Source of the DNA: Flagellimonas meishanensis
GTDB taxonomy: Bacteria > Bacteroidota > Bacteroidia > Flavobacteriales > Flavobacteriaceae
Assembly: GCF_019880545.1 (NCBI RefSeq)
Contig: NZ_JAINVW010000001.1
Location: forward strand, 868,001 to 932,000
Length of the DNA stretch: 64,000 nt
Direction of reading: 5' to 3'
Shown here: positions 26,952 through 36,311 of the stretch, piece by piece
How positions within the stretch are numbered: the stretch's first letter is position 1
How the letters are laid out: every line of letters begins with the position of its first letter
Notes under the pieces: generated by a model
Told to the model about the DNA's origin: nothing
What the model saw: the letters and a program-made list of their open reading frames with translations, nothing else
Databases searched by the model: none
Translations under genes and position numbers: made by a program

Positions 26952-28090
26952 AAAAGCCGATGCCATAACGCCCTTAAAAATGGAAGTTTGGGACAGGCAC
27001 TAATTATTTGAAGTTCCTCCCAGACACTGGTTTTGTCATCAAGGAACTTTAGGATAAGGCTGGCTTTTCTTTTTTTGAACATGGACTCAAATACGGAACG
27101 GCCCCTGGAGTTGTCATGATGCAGGACGTCCAGCAAGAGCATATCATAGAACTGGAAACGACTTTTTTTGTAAAATTGGGTAAGTTCCTTCCCCTGTCTG
27201 ATATGCTCCACAAGGTTTTTTACCTGTCTGCTGGTGTTGTAAAAGGTAAAACCAGTGCTAGGTTTGGCCCATCCACCAGCAATACCAATATGTAGAAGGC
27301 GTTCGGTGTTCAGGGCGTGAAAGGGATAGCACGTCATGGGAATGCTACCAAACTCCCGATCAACAATTTTATAGGGAACGGCATCATATTTTTCTGCTAC
27401 ATAGGATTTGATGGCACTTTCATAGTCTTCTTTTTTCAGCAATTTTTCCGAGAACAGTGTGTACTCCACCAAGGCTTCCGTTTCTGAAAAAGGAAGCACG
27501 TACATGAAGCGGGTATTCCCGTTTTGCGGAATTGAAAAATCCATAAAGGTGGCTTCCCTTGGATTAAAGGCCGCTTTTTCCGTTTTGATGAACCAACCCA
27601 AAAAATGCTGTTGCAGTACAGGAAACCTATCTTGGTTTTTTACAGGATCAACATCAAAAATGCTATTGAAGACCACTTGGCCCCCATATTCACCCTTTTC
27701 AGTTTTGACGGACACATGATGCTTACCTTCCGAGATGTCAAATACCAGATCTTCCACCCATGTGATGTTTGCATACGACTTTACCTTGGGCACGTAGTGA
27801 CGGTAAAAATCTATCCCCCGCATCATTTTGTAGGCGTAAGGTACTATGGAAGTGGACAAGCGGAGCTTTTCACCAGCAACATAGATGTTATCCCATTTTT
27901 TGTGGACCAAGGCATCAAAATCACCCGAACCCCTTTCCCAAAAGCACCAAGTACGATCATTACTGGCTTTGGTTCCTTTTTCCAACACCAATATGGACTT
28001 GGAGTGGAAATAGGGATCCTTTCCTAGAGCATCCGCCAGCAGCAAACCTGAGGCACCGGCACCAACAATGATATAATCGTACTGGGACAT
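26948..28090 (-). CDS. crtY: Lycopene beta-cyclase
   Basis: 380 residues. N-terminal dinucleotide-binding motif YDYIIVGAGASGLLLA (residues 4-19), the family stretch NDRTWCFWE, then QHFLGWFIKTEKAAFNP and the FLYVLPFSETEALVEYTLF-type region, and GIAGGWAKPSTGFTF near the C-terminus. It cyclises the ends of lycopene to beta-carotene, on the way to zeaxanthin-type pigments common in yellow Flavobacteriaceae. Phytoene synthase, desaturase and hydroxylase genes are not in the window. Confidence 0.93.
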   Translation of the reverse strand: MSQYDYIIVGAGASGLLLADALGKDPYFHSKSILVLEKGTKASNDRTWCFWERGSGDFDALVHKKWDNIYVAGEKLRLSTSIVPYAYKMMRGIDFYRHYVPKVKSYANITWVEDLVFDISEGKHHVSVKTEKGEYGGQVVFNSIFDVDPVKNQDRFPVLQQHFLGWFIKTEKAAFNPREATFMDFSIPQNGNTRFMYVLPFSETEALVEYTLFSEKLLKKEDYESAIKSYVAEKYDAVPYKIVDREFGSIPMTCYPFHALNTERLLHIGIAGGWAKPSTGFTFYNTSRQVKNLVEHIRQGKELTQFYKKSRFQFYDMLLLDVLHHDNSRGRSVFESMFKKRKASLILKFLDDKTSVWEELQIISACPKLPFLRALWHRLF

Positions 28091-28156
28091 GGGCTAAAAA
28101 TACGGAAAGGATGTATAATGGGAACATGAACGATCAAGATTGAATCGATGGTTTGT

Positions 28157-29698
28157 CTATTTGATGAATCTATCTATATTGACTTTTCTACTTGCATCAT
28201 TGGCTTCCTTTACTGAGGCCAATATACTATCTAGCAAATCACGATCGTATACAAGACCGTTGTTGATAACCATATTAATGGTTTTGGTATTCGCAATGTT
28301 TTCCAGTGGATTATTATCAAGCAGTACAAGATTAGCCCGATAACCGGTTTCTATCTTTCCAGAATTACTCTTTAACCAAGCGGCTGGTATGGCTGTTGCC
28401 GATTGAAGTATTTGTGCTGTGGACATCCCTGCCCGATTTAGACTTTGTAATTCATCATGTAGTGAAAATCCGGGTACTGCGGGAGGTAGATTTGAATCGG
28501 TCCCAGTCATAATCTTAACACCTAAGCTGGAAAGTTTGTTTGCCAATATTTGGCAAGCCTTTGTATAGGTTTTCCAGTATTTTTTTCTGCCGTTCTTTTC
28601 TTCTTCTGTTAGATTTTCAGGCAGTTTGTACCGATTTACTTCGGGAAGCCAGCCCAACCCTTGTGGAATGTAACTGACCCATTCACTAATACCTGGATTT
28701 TCGTATTCCAGTTCAACTTCCTTCAAAACTTCCTCAATGGCAAAAGGTTGCCTGGCGAAGCTTTCTGTAAGCCATAAGGTGGAAGTAACGGCGATATCAT
28801 GCTTTTTAAGGTTCTCGGCCAAGGAAGCACAACGATCTTCGACAAAAGTCAGGAATTCTTCTTCCTTTCCATAGAAGCTCCCAATGTTTACTTTGTCGCT
28901 AAATTCCCGACTTAGCGCATTCATCAATTCCTCAAAATGAGCAATTCCACGTTGTCCATTTTTCCAAACCTCAGCCAGTTCAAGTTGCCAGGGGATATGT
29001 CCAAAAACAGGCATGCCAAGAGAATCGGCAGTTTGCAAAACCGCCATGTAACTCTCCTTATTTATTTGGCTATATATTTTTATGCCGTCATAGCCTTTAT
29101 CGTGAAGGCTTTGGACCTTTTCACGGGCTTGTTGTGCATTTTGGACATTCATGTATCCCTGTGACCAAGACATAAACCATCCCTCCATGGATTTAAAACT
29201 GCCCAATCTTGGAGAGGCAACGAACATTTTGGGACCTAGCCTTTTTCCTTGGTCTATCTCATCGCGCCATTTTAGATGATCTTCCTCACCAATCAACTCT
29301 CTAATTTCAGTAACTCCATTGGCTAAATACAATAGCAGATCGTTGGGGCTTTGAAACAGATGCACATGGGTGTCAATCAAACCAGGTATAAGATATTTTC
29401 CCTCGGCATCAATCACTTCGGTTTTGGCTGAAATTGTTGTCGGGGGGCCTATTTTGGAAATCAACCCATTTTCAATCAAAACAGTTTGGTCAGGGATAAT
29501 GCTATCCATTTCGGAGTGTACAATATTCACATTCACAATGGCAAAAGACCCGTTCTTGGGAGAGAATTGTTCTGAATTTACTCTTTTGGTGAGTCCTCCA
29601 TACATACGTTTGCCATCTTTGGTCATTACTAATATTCCAATCCCCAACAATAGGATGAATGAAATTCCAGTGTACTTTAATGTTTTTTTCCAGTTCAT
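28157..29698 (-). CDS. Amidohydrolase-family metal-dependent hydrolase, membrane-anchored
   Basis: 513 residues. N-terminal membrane anchor (LKYTGISFILLLGIGILVM, residues 7-25). Amidohydrolase signs: GLISKIGPPTTI and the HxH metal motif in GLIDTHVHLFQS, FGHIPWQL, GIAHFEELMNAL, and MTGTDSNLPPAVPGFSLHDELQSL with the catalytic Asp, ending GYRANLVLLDNNPLENI. Members cleave cyclic amides or dipeptides, often outside the cytoplasm; no specific substrate is evident. Confidence 0.88.
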   Translation of the reverse strand: MNWKKTLKYTGISFILLLGIGILVMTKDGKRMYGGLTKRVNSEQFSPKNGSFAIVNVNIVHSEMDSIIPDQTVLIENGLISKIGPPTTISAKTEVIDAEGKYLIPGLIDTHVHLFQSPNDLLLYLANGVTEIRELIGEEDHLKWRDEIDQGKRLGPKMFVASPRLGSFKSMEGWFMSWSQGYMNVQNAQQAREKVQSLHDKGYDGIKIYSQINKESYMAVLQTADSLGMPVFGHIPWQLELAEVWKNGQRGIAHFEELMNALSREFSDKVNIGSFYGKEEEFLTFVEDRCASLAENLKKHDIAVTSTLWLTESFARQPFAIEEVLKEVELEYENPGISEWVSYIPQGLGWLPEVNRYKLPENLTEEEKNGRKKYWKTYTKACQILANKLSSLGVKIMTGTDSNLPPAVPGFSLHDELQSLNRAGMSTAQILQSATAIPAAWLKSNSGKIETGYRANLVLLDNNPLENIANTKTINMVINNGLVYDRDLLDSILASVKEANDASRKVNIDRFIK

Positions 29699-29856
29699 TT
29701 GTAAAAGTTTTAGCTGTTTGTCTTGCCAAACTTATCATGACCTTTTTTTGATCACAAGCAAAATGTGACGGCCTGTTTGTTTTGGGATGGATGACAAACT
29801 AAAAGGGATAGACGGCAAAGAACTGGGACGAATGACAAAAGTGGCAGAGTCGAATT

Positions 29857-30687
29857 CTAGCGAAAAACAGAGACAAAAGATCTGGAGACGGGAACCAAAT
29901 GATTGCATCCGGAAAGGGCCAATAGTAGACCTTGGGCATTTCCTGAGGTAGAAACAATGGCATTTTTGTTGACAAGATATGATCTATGGCATTTGACTAT
30001 TCCACTATTTTTGGCTTTGGCCAGAACCTCTTTTAAGGTGGTACGCTCTATTACTGTCCTTAACTGGTCCTTTGAATCGATGTAATAAACCTTCACATAG
30101 TTTTGTAGAGCCTCTATGTATCTTATCTGTTTCGTGGGAATTTCCAAAAAATCACGATTCCTTGTTTCAACATCCCTGAAACCATGTATGTTTTTTTGGT
30201 TGATATGATTTGCAATGCCCTGATATTTTCTCTCTTGATTAAAAACGGTAATGACTCCAAGAACGGTAATGGGGATTATGCCGATCATAAAGGTGCTGTA
30301 TATCATTGTGGGGAAAAGGGACCAATCGATATAACCTATGATCAAAATTCGTGCAAAAAGAAAATTGGCCAAACTGATGAGCAACATAATGCCAAGGTTG
30401 TGGATTATCCATTTTCCAAGGGTCCAATCTTGTTGCTTTCCCCTCAAACCAAGAAGTCTATATACCACTAGGTCGTATAGCATGGCGGCAATAAAGGTCA
30501 TACTGCCAAATCCCAAACAGATAGGAAACTTGTTGGATTCCAATGTTTGGATTCCAAAAGGTTGGAAGATGAACAGAAAGAAAGTTACAAATACGCTAAG
30601 GACGACACTGTTCCTCAAATAGACCTTCCCAGTGTCAAAAGGGAAAGGTTTTTTAAAAAACCCAATAAATTGATTGAGGATGCCCAT
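29857..30687 (-). CDS. Membrane-bound LytTR-domain transcription regulator
   Basis: 276 residues. Four hydrophobic segments in the first 150 residues (around 27-46, 57-77, 93-112, 125-147), then a LytTR DNA-binding domain from about 170 (RNRDFLEIPTKQIRYIEALQNYVKVYYID through NSGIVKCHRSYLVNKNAIVSTSG). This membrane-sensor plus LytTR architecture without a histidine kinase is frequent in Bacteroidota. Target genes are unknown; LytTR sites were not identified. Confidence 0.88.
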   Translation of the reverse strand: MGILNQFIGFFKKPFPFDTGKVYLRNSVVLSVFVTFFLFIFQPFGIQTLESNKFPICLGFGSMTFIAAMLYDLVVYRLLGLRGKQQDWTLGKWIIHNLGIMLLISLANFLFARILIIGYIDWSLFPTMIYSTFMIGIIPITVLGVITVFNQERKYQGIANHINQKNIHGFRDVETRNRDFLEIPTKQIRYIEALQNYVKVYYIDSKDQLRTVIERTTLKEVLAKAKNSGIVKCHRSYLVNKNAIVSTSGNAQGLLLALSGCNHLVPVSRSFVSVFR

Positions 30688-30727
30688 AGGTTAAAAATAC
30701 GGAAAGGAACTAGATGTTGTGCAAACT

Positions 30728-31027
30728 TCAAGCCAATTCAATGTGCTCGAAATGGGACACGGAGCACGCCGTTATATATTTTTCCATGCCTTTAGGTATA
30801 TGGGCCTGGTTCCAATCCTCCCCTGCAAATACGATGAGGTCCTTTACACTTTCCCATTTGGAGATCATTACAAAATCGTTGGGATTCCATTTTGATGGCC
30901 TCCCGATTTCCAAAGACACCAAACCTTGGTATTTTTTTACCAAAGGGACCGAAATTTCTTTGAACTTGGCCTCAAATTCGTCGTGTAGGTCTGTGGGGAT
31001 CGTGGCGGTAAAGATTCTTATTATCAT
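30728..31027 (-). CDS. Antibiotic-biosynthesis-monooxygenase (ABM) fold protein
   Basis: 99 residues, the size of a single dimeric alpha-beta barrel domain. MIIRIFTATIPTDLHDEFEAKFKEISVPLVKKYQGLVSLEIGRPS and FVMISKWESVKDLIVFAGEDWNQAHIP follow the ABM pattern. Members include small quinol monooxygenases and haem-degrading enzymes, but many have no known reaction. It lies 43 bases downstream of the cation-transporter gene on the same strand. Confidence 0.8.
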   Translation of the reverse strand: MIIRIFTATIPTDLHDEFEAKFKEISVPLVKKYQGLVSLEIGRPSKWNPNDFVMISKWESVKDLIVFAGEDWNQAHIPKGMEKYITACSVSHFEHIELA

Positions 31028-31070
31028 TTTTTCTATAGGGTTTTAAAACAGATTCTGGCCCGGGGCCATT

Positions 31071-31712
31071 TTAATCACAGGCACAATAGCTGTCACTGCC
31101 AGCTTTTTTAAAACACTCCCTGCCCTCCTTAAAAGCAAAGTAAGAAAGTCCAAGTGTTCCGATACTGTCTATATAAGGAATGCCAAAAAGTTCATAAATA
31201 CCACTGCTCAAAAGCAGGATGATGGACATATAAACACAGACCATGGTACAGCTGGCATCGGCCAAAATGGGCTCAGAATTCAATTGTTTACCCACTTTTC
31301 TTTTCCAAAGTACCAGCACCCACATGACCAATATTGAAATTACAGAAATGACCACGCCCCAAAAGGTCTCCAAAGGTCTGTGTCCAGTCCAGATAGTGTA
31401 GATGCTGGTCAGTACCAAACCTAAGGTCAACAGATAGAACGCAACTCCGGTCATCCTTAAAGCGGTACGTTCAAAGTGGCCCCTGTGGCTATCCGGATTC
31501 TTTTTGATCCGTAAGACCATGTAAGCAATCCCCAATCCAGATATGACTTCAATAAAACTATCCAATCCAAAACCGAACAAGGCCAAACTCTCATCCTCAA
31601 ATCCTATATAGGTTGAAATTAGACCTTCGACAATATTGTAGAGTATGGTAAACAATGCGAGTCCGAAGGCAATGTTGTAGCGCTTTGTGGTATTTGTCAA
31701 TTCTGATGTCAT
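31071..31712 (-). CDS. Cation-diffusion-facilitator-like transporter with Cys in the metal site
   Basis: 213 residues from the ATG at 31710-31712; an in-frame GTG at 31739 is the alternative start. Five or six membrane helices in the CDF layout: ESLALFGFGLDSFIEVISG for the TM2 motif and ILADASCTMVCVYMS for TM5. In canonical CDFs TM5 reads HxxxD; here it is C155-x-x-x-C159, and the C-terminus ends in CACD. This suggests a thiophilic or otherwise altered metal preference. The C-terminal cytoplasmic domain of typical CDFs is absent, so it is short. It lies just downstream of a TonB receptor gene. Confidence 0.82.
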   Translation of the reverse strand: MTSELTNTTKRYNIAFGLALFTILYNIVEGLISTYIGFEDESLALFGFGLDSFIEVISGLGIAYMVLRIKKNPDSHRGHFERTALRMTGVAFYLLTLGLVLTSIYTIWTGHRPLETFWGVVISVISILVMWVLVLWKRKVGKQLNSEPILADASCTMVCVYMSIILLLSSGIYELFGIPYIDSIGTLGLSYFAFKEGRECFKKAGSDSYCACD

Positions 31713-31789
31713 CCTACTTTGAAGCTCTGGCAATTCCACTGGAATGTATTAAACTATTTGACATCTAAGGTAACCAATCCAAAACCTAT

Positions 31790-34057
31790 CTAAAAAACCG
31801 TATACCGCAATCCAAAAAAACCGCGAACACCTTGGTTGGGACCATACACATAGGTAGGATCAAAAGTGAGCGCAAAGGGATTGTCCGGAGTGGCCTGAGC
31901 ATTTCCGTTGGCATCAAAGGTTACGTTCTGGTCAAAAGGATCGTTAGATCTTGCAATGATGAAAGGATTGCCCCTGTTTGGGGTCCAGTCCAAAAGATTT
32001 TTTACCCCACCATACACTTCAAAATCCTTTAGGCCCTTATAGGTGAACTGGATATTTTGAATGCTCCAAGTAGGTGAAAACTCCTGGCGCGGGTCCAATG
32101 CACCCAAAAGGGGCAAGCGCATGGGACCATAAAGGTTCCCCGTGTAATCCACAGATAGGTTCAGGGAGTGGAAGGTGTAGGATATGTTCCAGGTGCCCGT
32201 AAAACTTTCAGTGAGTATCTGTCGCTGGGTGATGCCATTCTCCGTATTGCTCACATCTTGCCAAGTGGCCCCTGCCAAGAATCGGAAACCATTGGCAAAG
32301 ACCATTTCCAAATTGGCGCTGACACCTTGTGAGATGGACTTGCCGTCCAGATTATCATAGATAATGGCATTGGGATCCGTATCGTAATCTGGTAAAATGA
32401 TGTTTGAGAAATGTGTGTAGAAAACGGAGGCATCCATGCTGATGAATGTTCCATTGTCGCTATAGATTTTTTTAAGGTAGTTAAGATTCACGTTGATGGA
32501 ACGCTCTGGCTTCAAGGCTTCGACAATTACCACCTCCCGAGACCCGGTGAGGGCCGCATGGTCTTCCGTGAAAAGATTCACTACACGAAATCCAGTCCCG
32601 GCATTGACGCGAAAAATGTCGTGGTCCGAAAATTTCCATTTGTAGGCCGCCCTTGGGGTGAAAATATTGCCATGCCGTTTATCATAATCATACCTGAGCC
32701 CTGCCAAAAAGGAATGTTTTGGCGCCAGTTTTATTTCATCCTGAACAAATAGGCTTGGAATAAGGATATTATCAGCGCTTGTCGTGGCCGGTGTATTGTC
32801 GTCATAGTAATTGTAACGCAGGGCACTGCCCACCAGCAAGTCATGCTTTCCAATGGATTTGTCCCAGGTCAATTGCCCAAAACCGATGCGCTGGTCCGCC
32901 AAATAGAGTTCGTTTCCATAGGCCGAGTTTTGGCTATGGTCATTATAGGACAGCGAAAGCAACATTTTTTCCTTTAGGGGGAGTTCGTATTTGCCCAAAA
33001 CCTCCCATCTACGGGTATAGATGCTTTCGCCATAGATTTCATTCCCACCCCGAAATTCTGGGGTCCATTGCATTTCTCCCCCCCAGCGGTCTTCGTAAAA
33101 AAAACGACCAGCCAATGAAAACATACGAGCGTTGTTCCGTTTAAAATTCCATTTTTGGAAAATGGAGATTCGGTCTTGCAAGGTGACGTCAGTGAAGTTA
33201 TCCCCATTATTGTCAATTGGGATATCATAGTTAAAATAGTTGACGCCCAACAATAGATCTGTTTTTTTACCCATCTCAATTTTGGAGCCTATATCCAAGT
33301 TATATTCGCCCCACCCGGTAACGAAACCATCGGCAAAAAACTCTGGGGCATTTGGGGCATGTTTGGTAATAATATTGATTAACCCGCCAACGGCTTCGCT
33401 GCCATATAGGGTAGATGCGGGTCCCTTTACAATTTCAATTTGTTCTATCAATGAGTTAGGAATTCCTGTAAGGCCATACACCGTCCCCAAACCACTTACA
33501 ATGGGCATTCCATCGATGAGCACCAAAGTATAGGGTCCTTCCAGGCCGTTTATGTGGATATCGCCGGTGTTGCAAACGCTACAATTGATCTGCGGACGTA
33601 CCCCATTTACGTTTTGAAGGGCATCAAATATGCTGGGTGTTGGATTTTTTCTGAAAAAGGCCGGGGTATATACCTCCACGGGAACCGGACTTTCCAATCG
33701 GCTGACGGGTTTCAAGGTTCCGGTAACAACAGTTTCTTCCAAACTCTCCGCGGAAGGCTCCATCTGAATTTCGAGCCACTGGGCTTCCCCGGGCCCTACC
33801 TTTATCAAGGTTCGATAGGGAAGATAGCCTATGGAAGAGGCAATCAATACATACGATCCCGGATCTAACGATTCAAAGGAAAATTGGCCTTCATCGTTCG
33901 TTGACACCCCAATCTGGGTTCCCTTGAGCATCACATTGACATACGGCAATGGGTTGCCGCTTTCGGTTATGCTCCCCGAAAGGGTCGCTTTCTGGGCCGT
34001 TCCCAAAACCGAAGACAAAATCAATAGGAGTGGAATTAAGAACCGTAGTTTTTTCAA
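31790..34057 (-). CDS. TonB-dependent outer-membrane receptor (metal uptake)
   Basis: 755 residues. Signal peptide (1-21), CarboxypepD_reg-like domain (about 25-100: LSGSITESGNPLPYVNVMLKG), TonB-box-like ETVVTGT (108-114), plug with LVLIDGMPIVSG and IEQIEIVKGPASTLYGSEAVGGLINIITK, then a 22-strand barrel ending FFGLRYTVF. The plug has a C159-S-V-C162 pair in INCSVCNTGDIHINGL, unusual for siderophore receptors. It is divergent from a DtxR/MntR-type regulator with a palindrome over its own -7 element, so metal-controlled expression is likely. Ligand unknown: a metal chelate or free metal is the best guess. Confidence 0.9.
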   Translation of the reverse strand: MKKLRFLIPLLLILSSVLGTAQKATLSGSITESGNPLPYVNVMLKGTQIGVSTNDEGQFSFESLDPGSYVLIASSIGYLPYRTLIKVGPGEAQWLEIQMEPSAESLEETVVTGTLKPVSRLESPVPVEVYTPAFFRKNPTPSIFDALQNVNGVRPQINCSVCNTGDIHINGLEGPYTLVLIDGMPIVSGLGTVYGLTGIPNSLIEQIEIVKGPASTLYGSEAVGGLINIITKHAPNAPEFFADGFVTGWGEYNLDIGSKIEMGKKTDLLLGVNYFNYDIPIDNNGDNFTDVTLQDRISIFQKWNFKRNNARMFSLAGRFFYEDRWGGEMQWTPEFRGGNEIYGESIYTRRWEVLGKYELPLKEKMLLSLSYNDHSQNSAYGNELYLADQRIGFGQLTWDKSIGKHDLLVGSALRYNYYDDNTPATTSADNILIPSLFVQDEIKLAPKHSFLAGLRYDYDKRHGNIFTPRAAYKWKFSDHDIFRVNAGTGFRVVNLFTEDHAALTGSREVVIVEALKPERSINVNLNYLKKIYSDNGTFISMDASVFYTHFSNIILPDYDTDPNAIIYDNLDGKSISQGVSANLEMVFANGFRFLAGATWQDVSNTENGITQRQILTESFTGTWNISYTFHSLNLSVDYTGNLYGPMRLPLLGALDPRQEFSPTWSIQNIQFTYKGLKDFEVYGGVKNLLDWTPNRGNPFIIARSNDPFDQNVTFDANGNAQATPDNPFALTFDPTYVYGPNQGVRGFFGLRYTVF

Positions 34058-34073
34058 TTTATATAAAATTAAA

Positions 34074-34121
34074 TTTAGACAAATCTAAAAATTGATTTTG
34101 AGAAATAAAAATGTATTTTTG
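34074..34121. promoter_or_regulatory. Divergent promoter region with DtxR/MntR-type operator
   Basis: Palindrome TTTAGACAAATCTAAA (34074-34089; 6-bp arms, 4-base spacer) resembles DtxR/MntR boxes. On the minus strand it contains TAGATTTG (34087-34080), a perfect -7 element for the TonB-receptor gene. For the rightward regulator gene, TTG (34092-34094), a 19-base gap and TATTTTTG (34114-34121) form a promoter with the palindrome just upstream. One site could therefore control both genes. Confidence 0.7.
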
Positions 34122-34136
34122 AAAAAAGTCTGTTCA

Positions 34137-34790
34137 ATGACCCGTTCAGAAGAGAATTATCTCAAGACCATTTTTCATTTAGGTGGAGGCAGGGACGCTT
34201 CCATTACCACCAATGCCATTGCGGAACAAATGGAGACCAAGCCTTCTTCCGTAACCGATATGGCGCGGAAATTGGCAGAAAAGGGACTGCTTCACTATAA
34301 AAAATATCAAGGGGTTTCGCTTACTGACCTTGGTACGAAAAAGGCGCTTTCAATAATTAGAAAACATCGGTTGTGGGAGGTTTTTTTGGTTGAAAAGTTG
34401 GATTTTACTTGGGACGAGGTCCACGAAGTGGCCGAGCAATTGGAACACATCAAAAGCGAAAAATTGATAGACAAGCTTGATGAACTCCTGGATTTTCCAA
34501 AATATGATCCCCATGGCGATCCCATTCCGACCAAGGACGGGAAGTTCATGGAACGGGACAAAAAGTTGCTCAGTGAAATGCCAATCAGCGCTTCCGGGGT
34601 CTGCGTTGGGGTAAAGGATTCCTCCGTGCCGTTTCTCAAGTTTCTGGACAAAAACAAAATAGCTTTGGGAAATACCATAAAAGTGCTGGAAAAAGAGGAT
34701 TTTGACCAATCCCTTCGTATACAGATGGAAGGGAAGGATTTTCGTATTTCCCATCAGATAGCATCCAATCTTTACGTTAAAACCGAATAA
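34137..34790 (+). CDS. DtxR/MntR-family metal-dependent regulator
   Basis: 217 residues from the ATG at 34137 (MTRSEENYLKTIFHL); an upstream in-frame TTG at 34092 overlaps the promoter and was rejected. Domains in order: winged helix (1-65, with ITTNAIAEQMETKPSSVTDMARKLAEKGL), metal-binding dimerisation domain (70-140, HRLWEVFLVEKLDFTWDEVHEVAEQLEHI and DPHGDPIP), and a C-terminal FeoA/SH3-like domain (about 150-217). Metal-loaded members repress uptake genes. ZIP transporter follows after one base, and a candidate operator lies upstream. Confidence 0.92.
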   Translation: MTRSEENYLKTIFHLGGGRDASITTNAIAEQMETKPSSVTDMARKLAEKGLLHYKKYQGVSLTDLGTKKALSIIRKHRLWEVFLVEKLDFTWDEVHEVAEQLEHIKSEKLIDKLDELLDFPKYDPHGDPIPTKDGKFMERDKKLLSEMPISASGVCVGVKDSSVPFLKFLDKNKIALGNTIKVLEKEDFDQSLRIQMEGKDFRISHQIASNLYVKTE

Positions 34791-34791
34791 A

Positions 34792-35613
34792 ATGGAAGAA
34801 GTAATTGCATATTTACAGTCCATAGACCCCATTTTGGCAGCTTTGTACGCTACACTGTTCACTTGGGGATTGACAGCGGCCGGAGCCGCCCTGGTCTTCT
34901 TGTTCAAGAGTCCGAACAGGGCCCTATTGGATGGCATGTTGGGTTTTACGGGCGGCGTGATGGTGGCTGCCAGTTTTTGGAGTCTGTTGGCCCCGGGCAT
35001 TGAAATGAGCGAAGGAGAAGGATTTGTCAAGGTGATTCCCGCTGCGGTGGGTTTTTTGATGGGGGCCGCGTTTATATTTGGATTGGATAAGGTTTTGCCC
35101 CATGTACATATCAATTTTAAGACCAGCGAGGCCGAGGGTGTAAAGACTCCTTGGCATCGGACCACACTTTTAGTGCTGGCCATAACGTTGCACAATATTC
35201 CAGAAGGGTTGGCCGTAGGGGTCCTCTTTGGGGGTGTTGCCTCTGGGTTTGAGGGAGCCACCATTGGAGGGGCGGTGGCTTTGGCTTTGGGAATAGGACT
35301 TCAGAATTTCCCCGAAGGTTTTGCCGTGGCGGTACCCATGCGAAGGCAGGGATTGAGCAGACGTAAGAGTTGGGTATATGGCCAGGCTTCGGCCTTGGTA
35401 GAGCCCATTGCCGGGGTTTTGGGCGCATGGGCCGTATTGACATTTGAGCCAATCTTACCGTATGCGCTAGCTTTCGCAGCAGGAGCCATGATTTTTGTGG
35501 TCGTTGAAGAAGTGATACCAGAAACCCAGCAGGACAAATACACTGACATCGCCACCATGGGCTTCATCGGGGGCTTCATCATCATGATGATGTTGGATGT
35601 TGGGCTTGGGTGA
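34792..35613 (+). CDS. ZIP-family metal transporter
   Basis: 273 residues with about eight membrane segments. The ZIP TM4 motif HNIPEGLAVG is present near residue 132 and the TM5 motif QNFPEGFAVAVP near 168, with a histidine pair (HVH) in the loop before. It imports a divalent cation (Zn, Fe or Mn) through the inner membrane. It starts one base after the metalloregulator stop, so the regulator and transporter form an operon. Confidence 0.92.
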   Translation: MEEVIAYLQSIDPILAALYATLFTWGLTAAGAALVFLFKSPNRALLDGMLGFTGGVMVAASFWSLLAPGIEMSEGEGFVKVIPAAVGFLMGAAFIFGLDKVLPHVHINFKTSEAEGVKTPWHRTTLLVLAITLHNIPEGLAVGVLFGGVASGFEGATIGGAVALALGIGLQNFPEGFAVAVPMRRQGLSRRKSWVYGQASALVEPIAGVLGAWAVLTFEPILPYALAFAAGAMIFVVVEEVIPETQQDKYTDIATMGFIGGFIIMMMLDVGLG

Positions 35614-35616
35614 AAA

Positions 35617-36090
35617 TTATTTAAGCTCATCCAACATCAATCCATAATCGTATTGCAAATCTTCATGCAGCGATTCGATTTTTTTTTCAATAAAGGTCAA
35701 CTGCCTCCCATACAAATTTAACAGGGGGGTATTTTTATGGATAGATGGTCTGAACGCCTTCAACTTTTGGCAGAAATAAAGCAGTAATTCCACCTCGGTT
35801 TCTTTGTTTCCCGAATAGCGGATGTACTTTTTTAGGGCTCTAAGAATCTTGCGGATGCTTTTTTTGATGTAAAAGAAACTACTGGCATTGATTTCTGAAA
35901 ACATTCCATCCACCTCTGCCTTTATGGTTTGGATATAGGCTGCTTCATTGTCAGCTTCAAAAAGCAAATAGGTGAGCAGTTCCTTATTTTCCAGTTTAAA
36001 TCGTGCCAATCGCAAACACAGCTGCAGTATTTCGTCGGCATTTTGATGCTGAAGTTCTTTTTTAAGTTGGGCAATGGTAGCGGCTTTCAT
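35617..36090 (-). CDS. Conserved hypothetical helical protein
   Basis: 157 residues, nearly all alpha helical by composition (KAATIAQLKKELQHQNADEILQLCLRLARFKLENKELLTYLLFEAD). No signal peptide or membrane segment. Family not recognised beyond its presence in Flavobacteriaceae. Its ATG overlaps a TGA (TGATG) that closes a leftover reading frame ...ASYLRS, identical to the C-terminus of the SDR gene at 40523-41281. So it was probably once translationally coupled to that SDR gene, before a 4.4-kb segment came between them. Confidence 0.7.
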   Translation of the reverse strand: MKAATIAQLKKELQHQNADEILQLCLRLARFKLENKELLTYLLFEADNEAAYIQTIKAEVDGMFSEINASSFFYIKKSIRKILRALKKYIRYSGNKETEVELLLYFCQKLKAFRPSIHKNTPLLNLYGRQLTFIEKKIESLHEDLQYDYGLMLDELK

Positions 36091-36112
36091 CAGCTTCGAA
36101 GATACGAAGCCC
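36089..36112. repeat. 24-bp direct repeat, left copy
   Basis: Identical over 24 bases to 40522-40545. It holds an internal inverted repeat GCTTCG-AAGATA-CGAAGC (36093-36110). On the minus strand it encodes ASYLRS-stop, the last codons of the SDR gene located at the right copy. Confidence 0.9.
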
Positions 36113-36311
36113 TATTCAAATAGGTAAAGATTCTTTAGGGACTTAAAGCGCCTTCACGCTCTAGGTTTATGAAAAAATCTGGTGTTTTTCCTTTAGGGTT
36201 GTGTGTTTACTATCTAGTACAGGCGCATCTCATACTTGGAAGGATATTGTGGAAGGAAAAATATACTTGTATAGCGCTTAGCTAAGGATTAGGGCATTTA
36301 ATCTATATCGA

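Noticed and set aside
34350..35264. 304-codon minus-strand ORF
   Set aside because: Antisense to the metalloregulator and ZIP genes, both with clear motifs; it spans two real genes.
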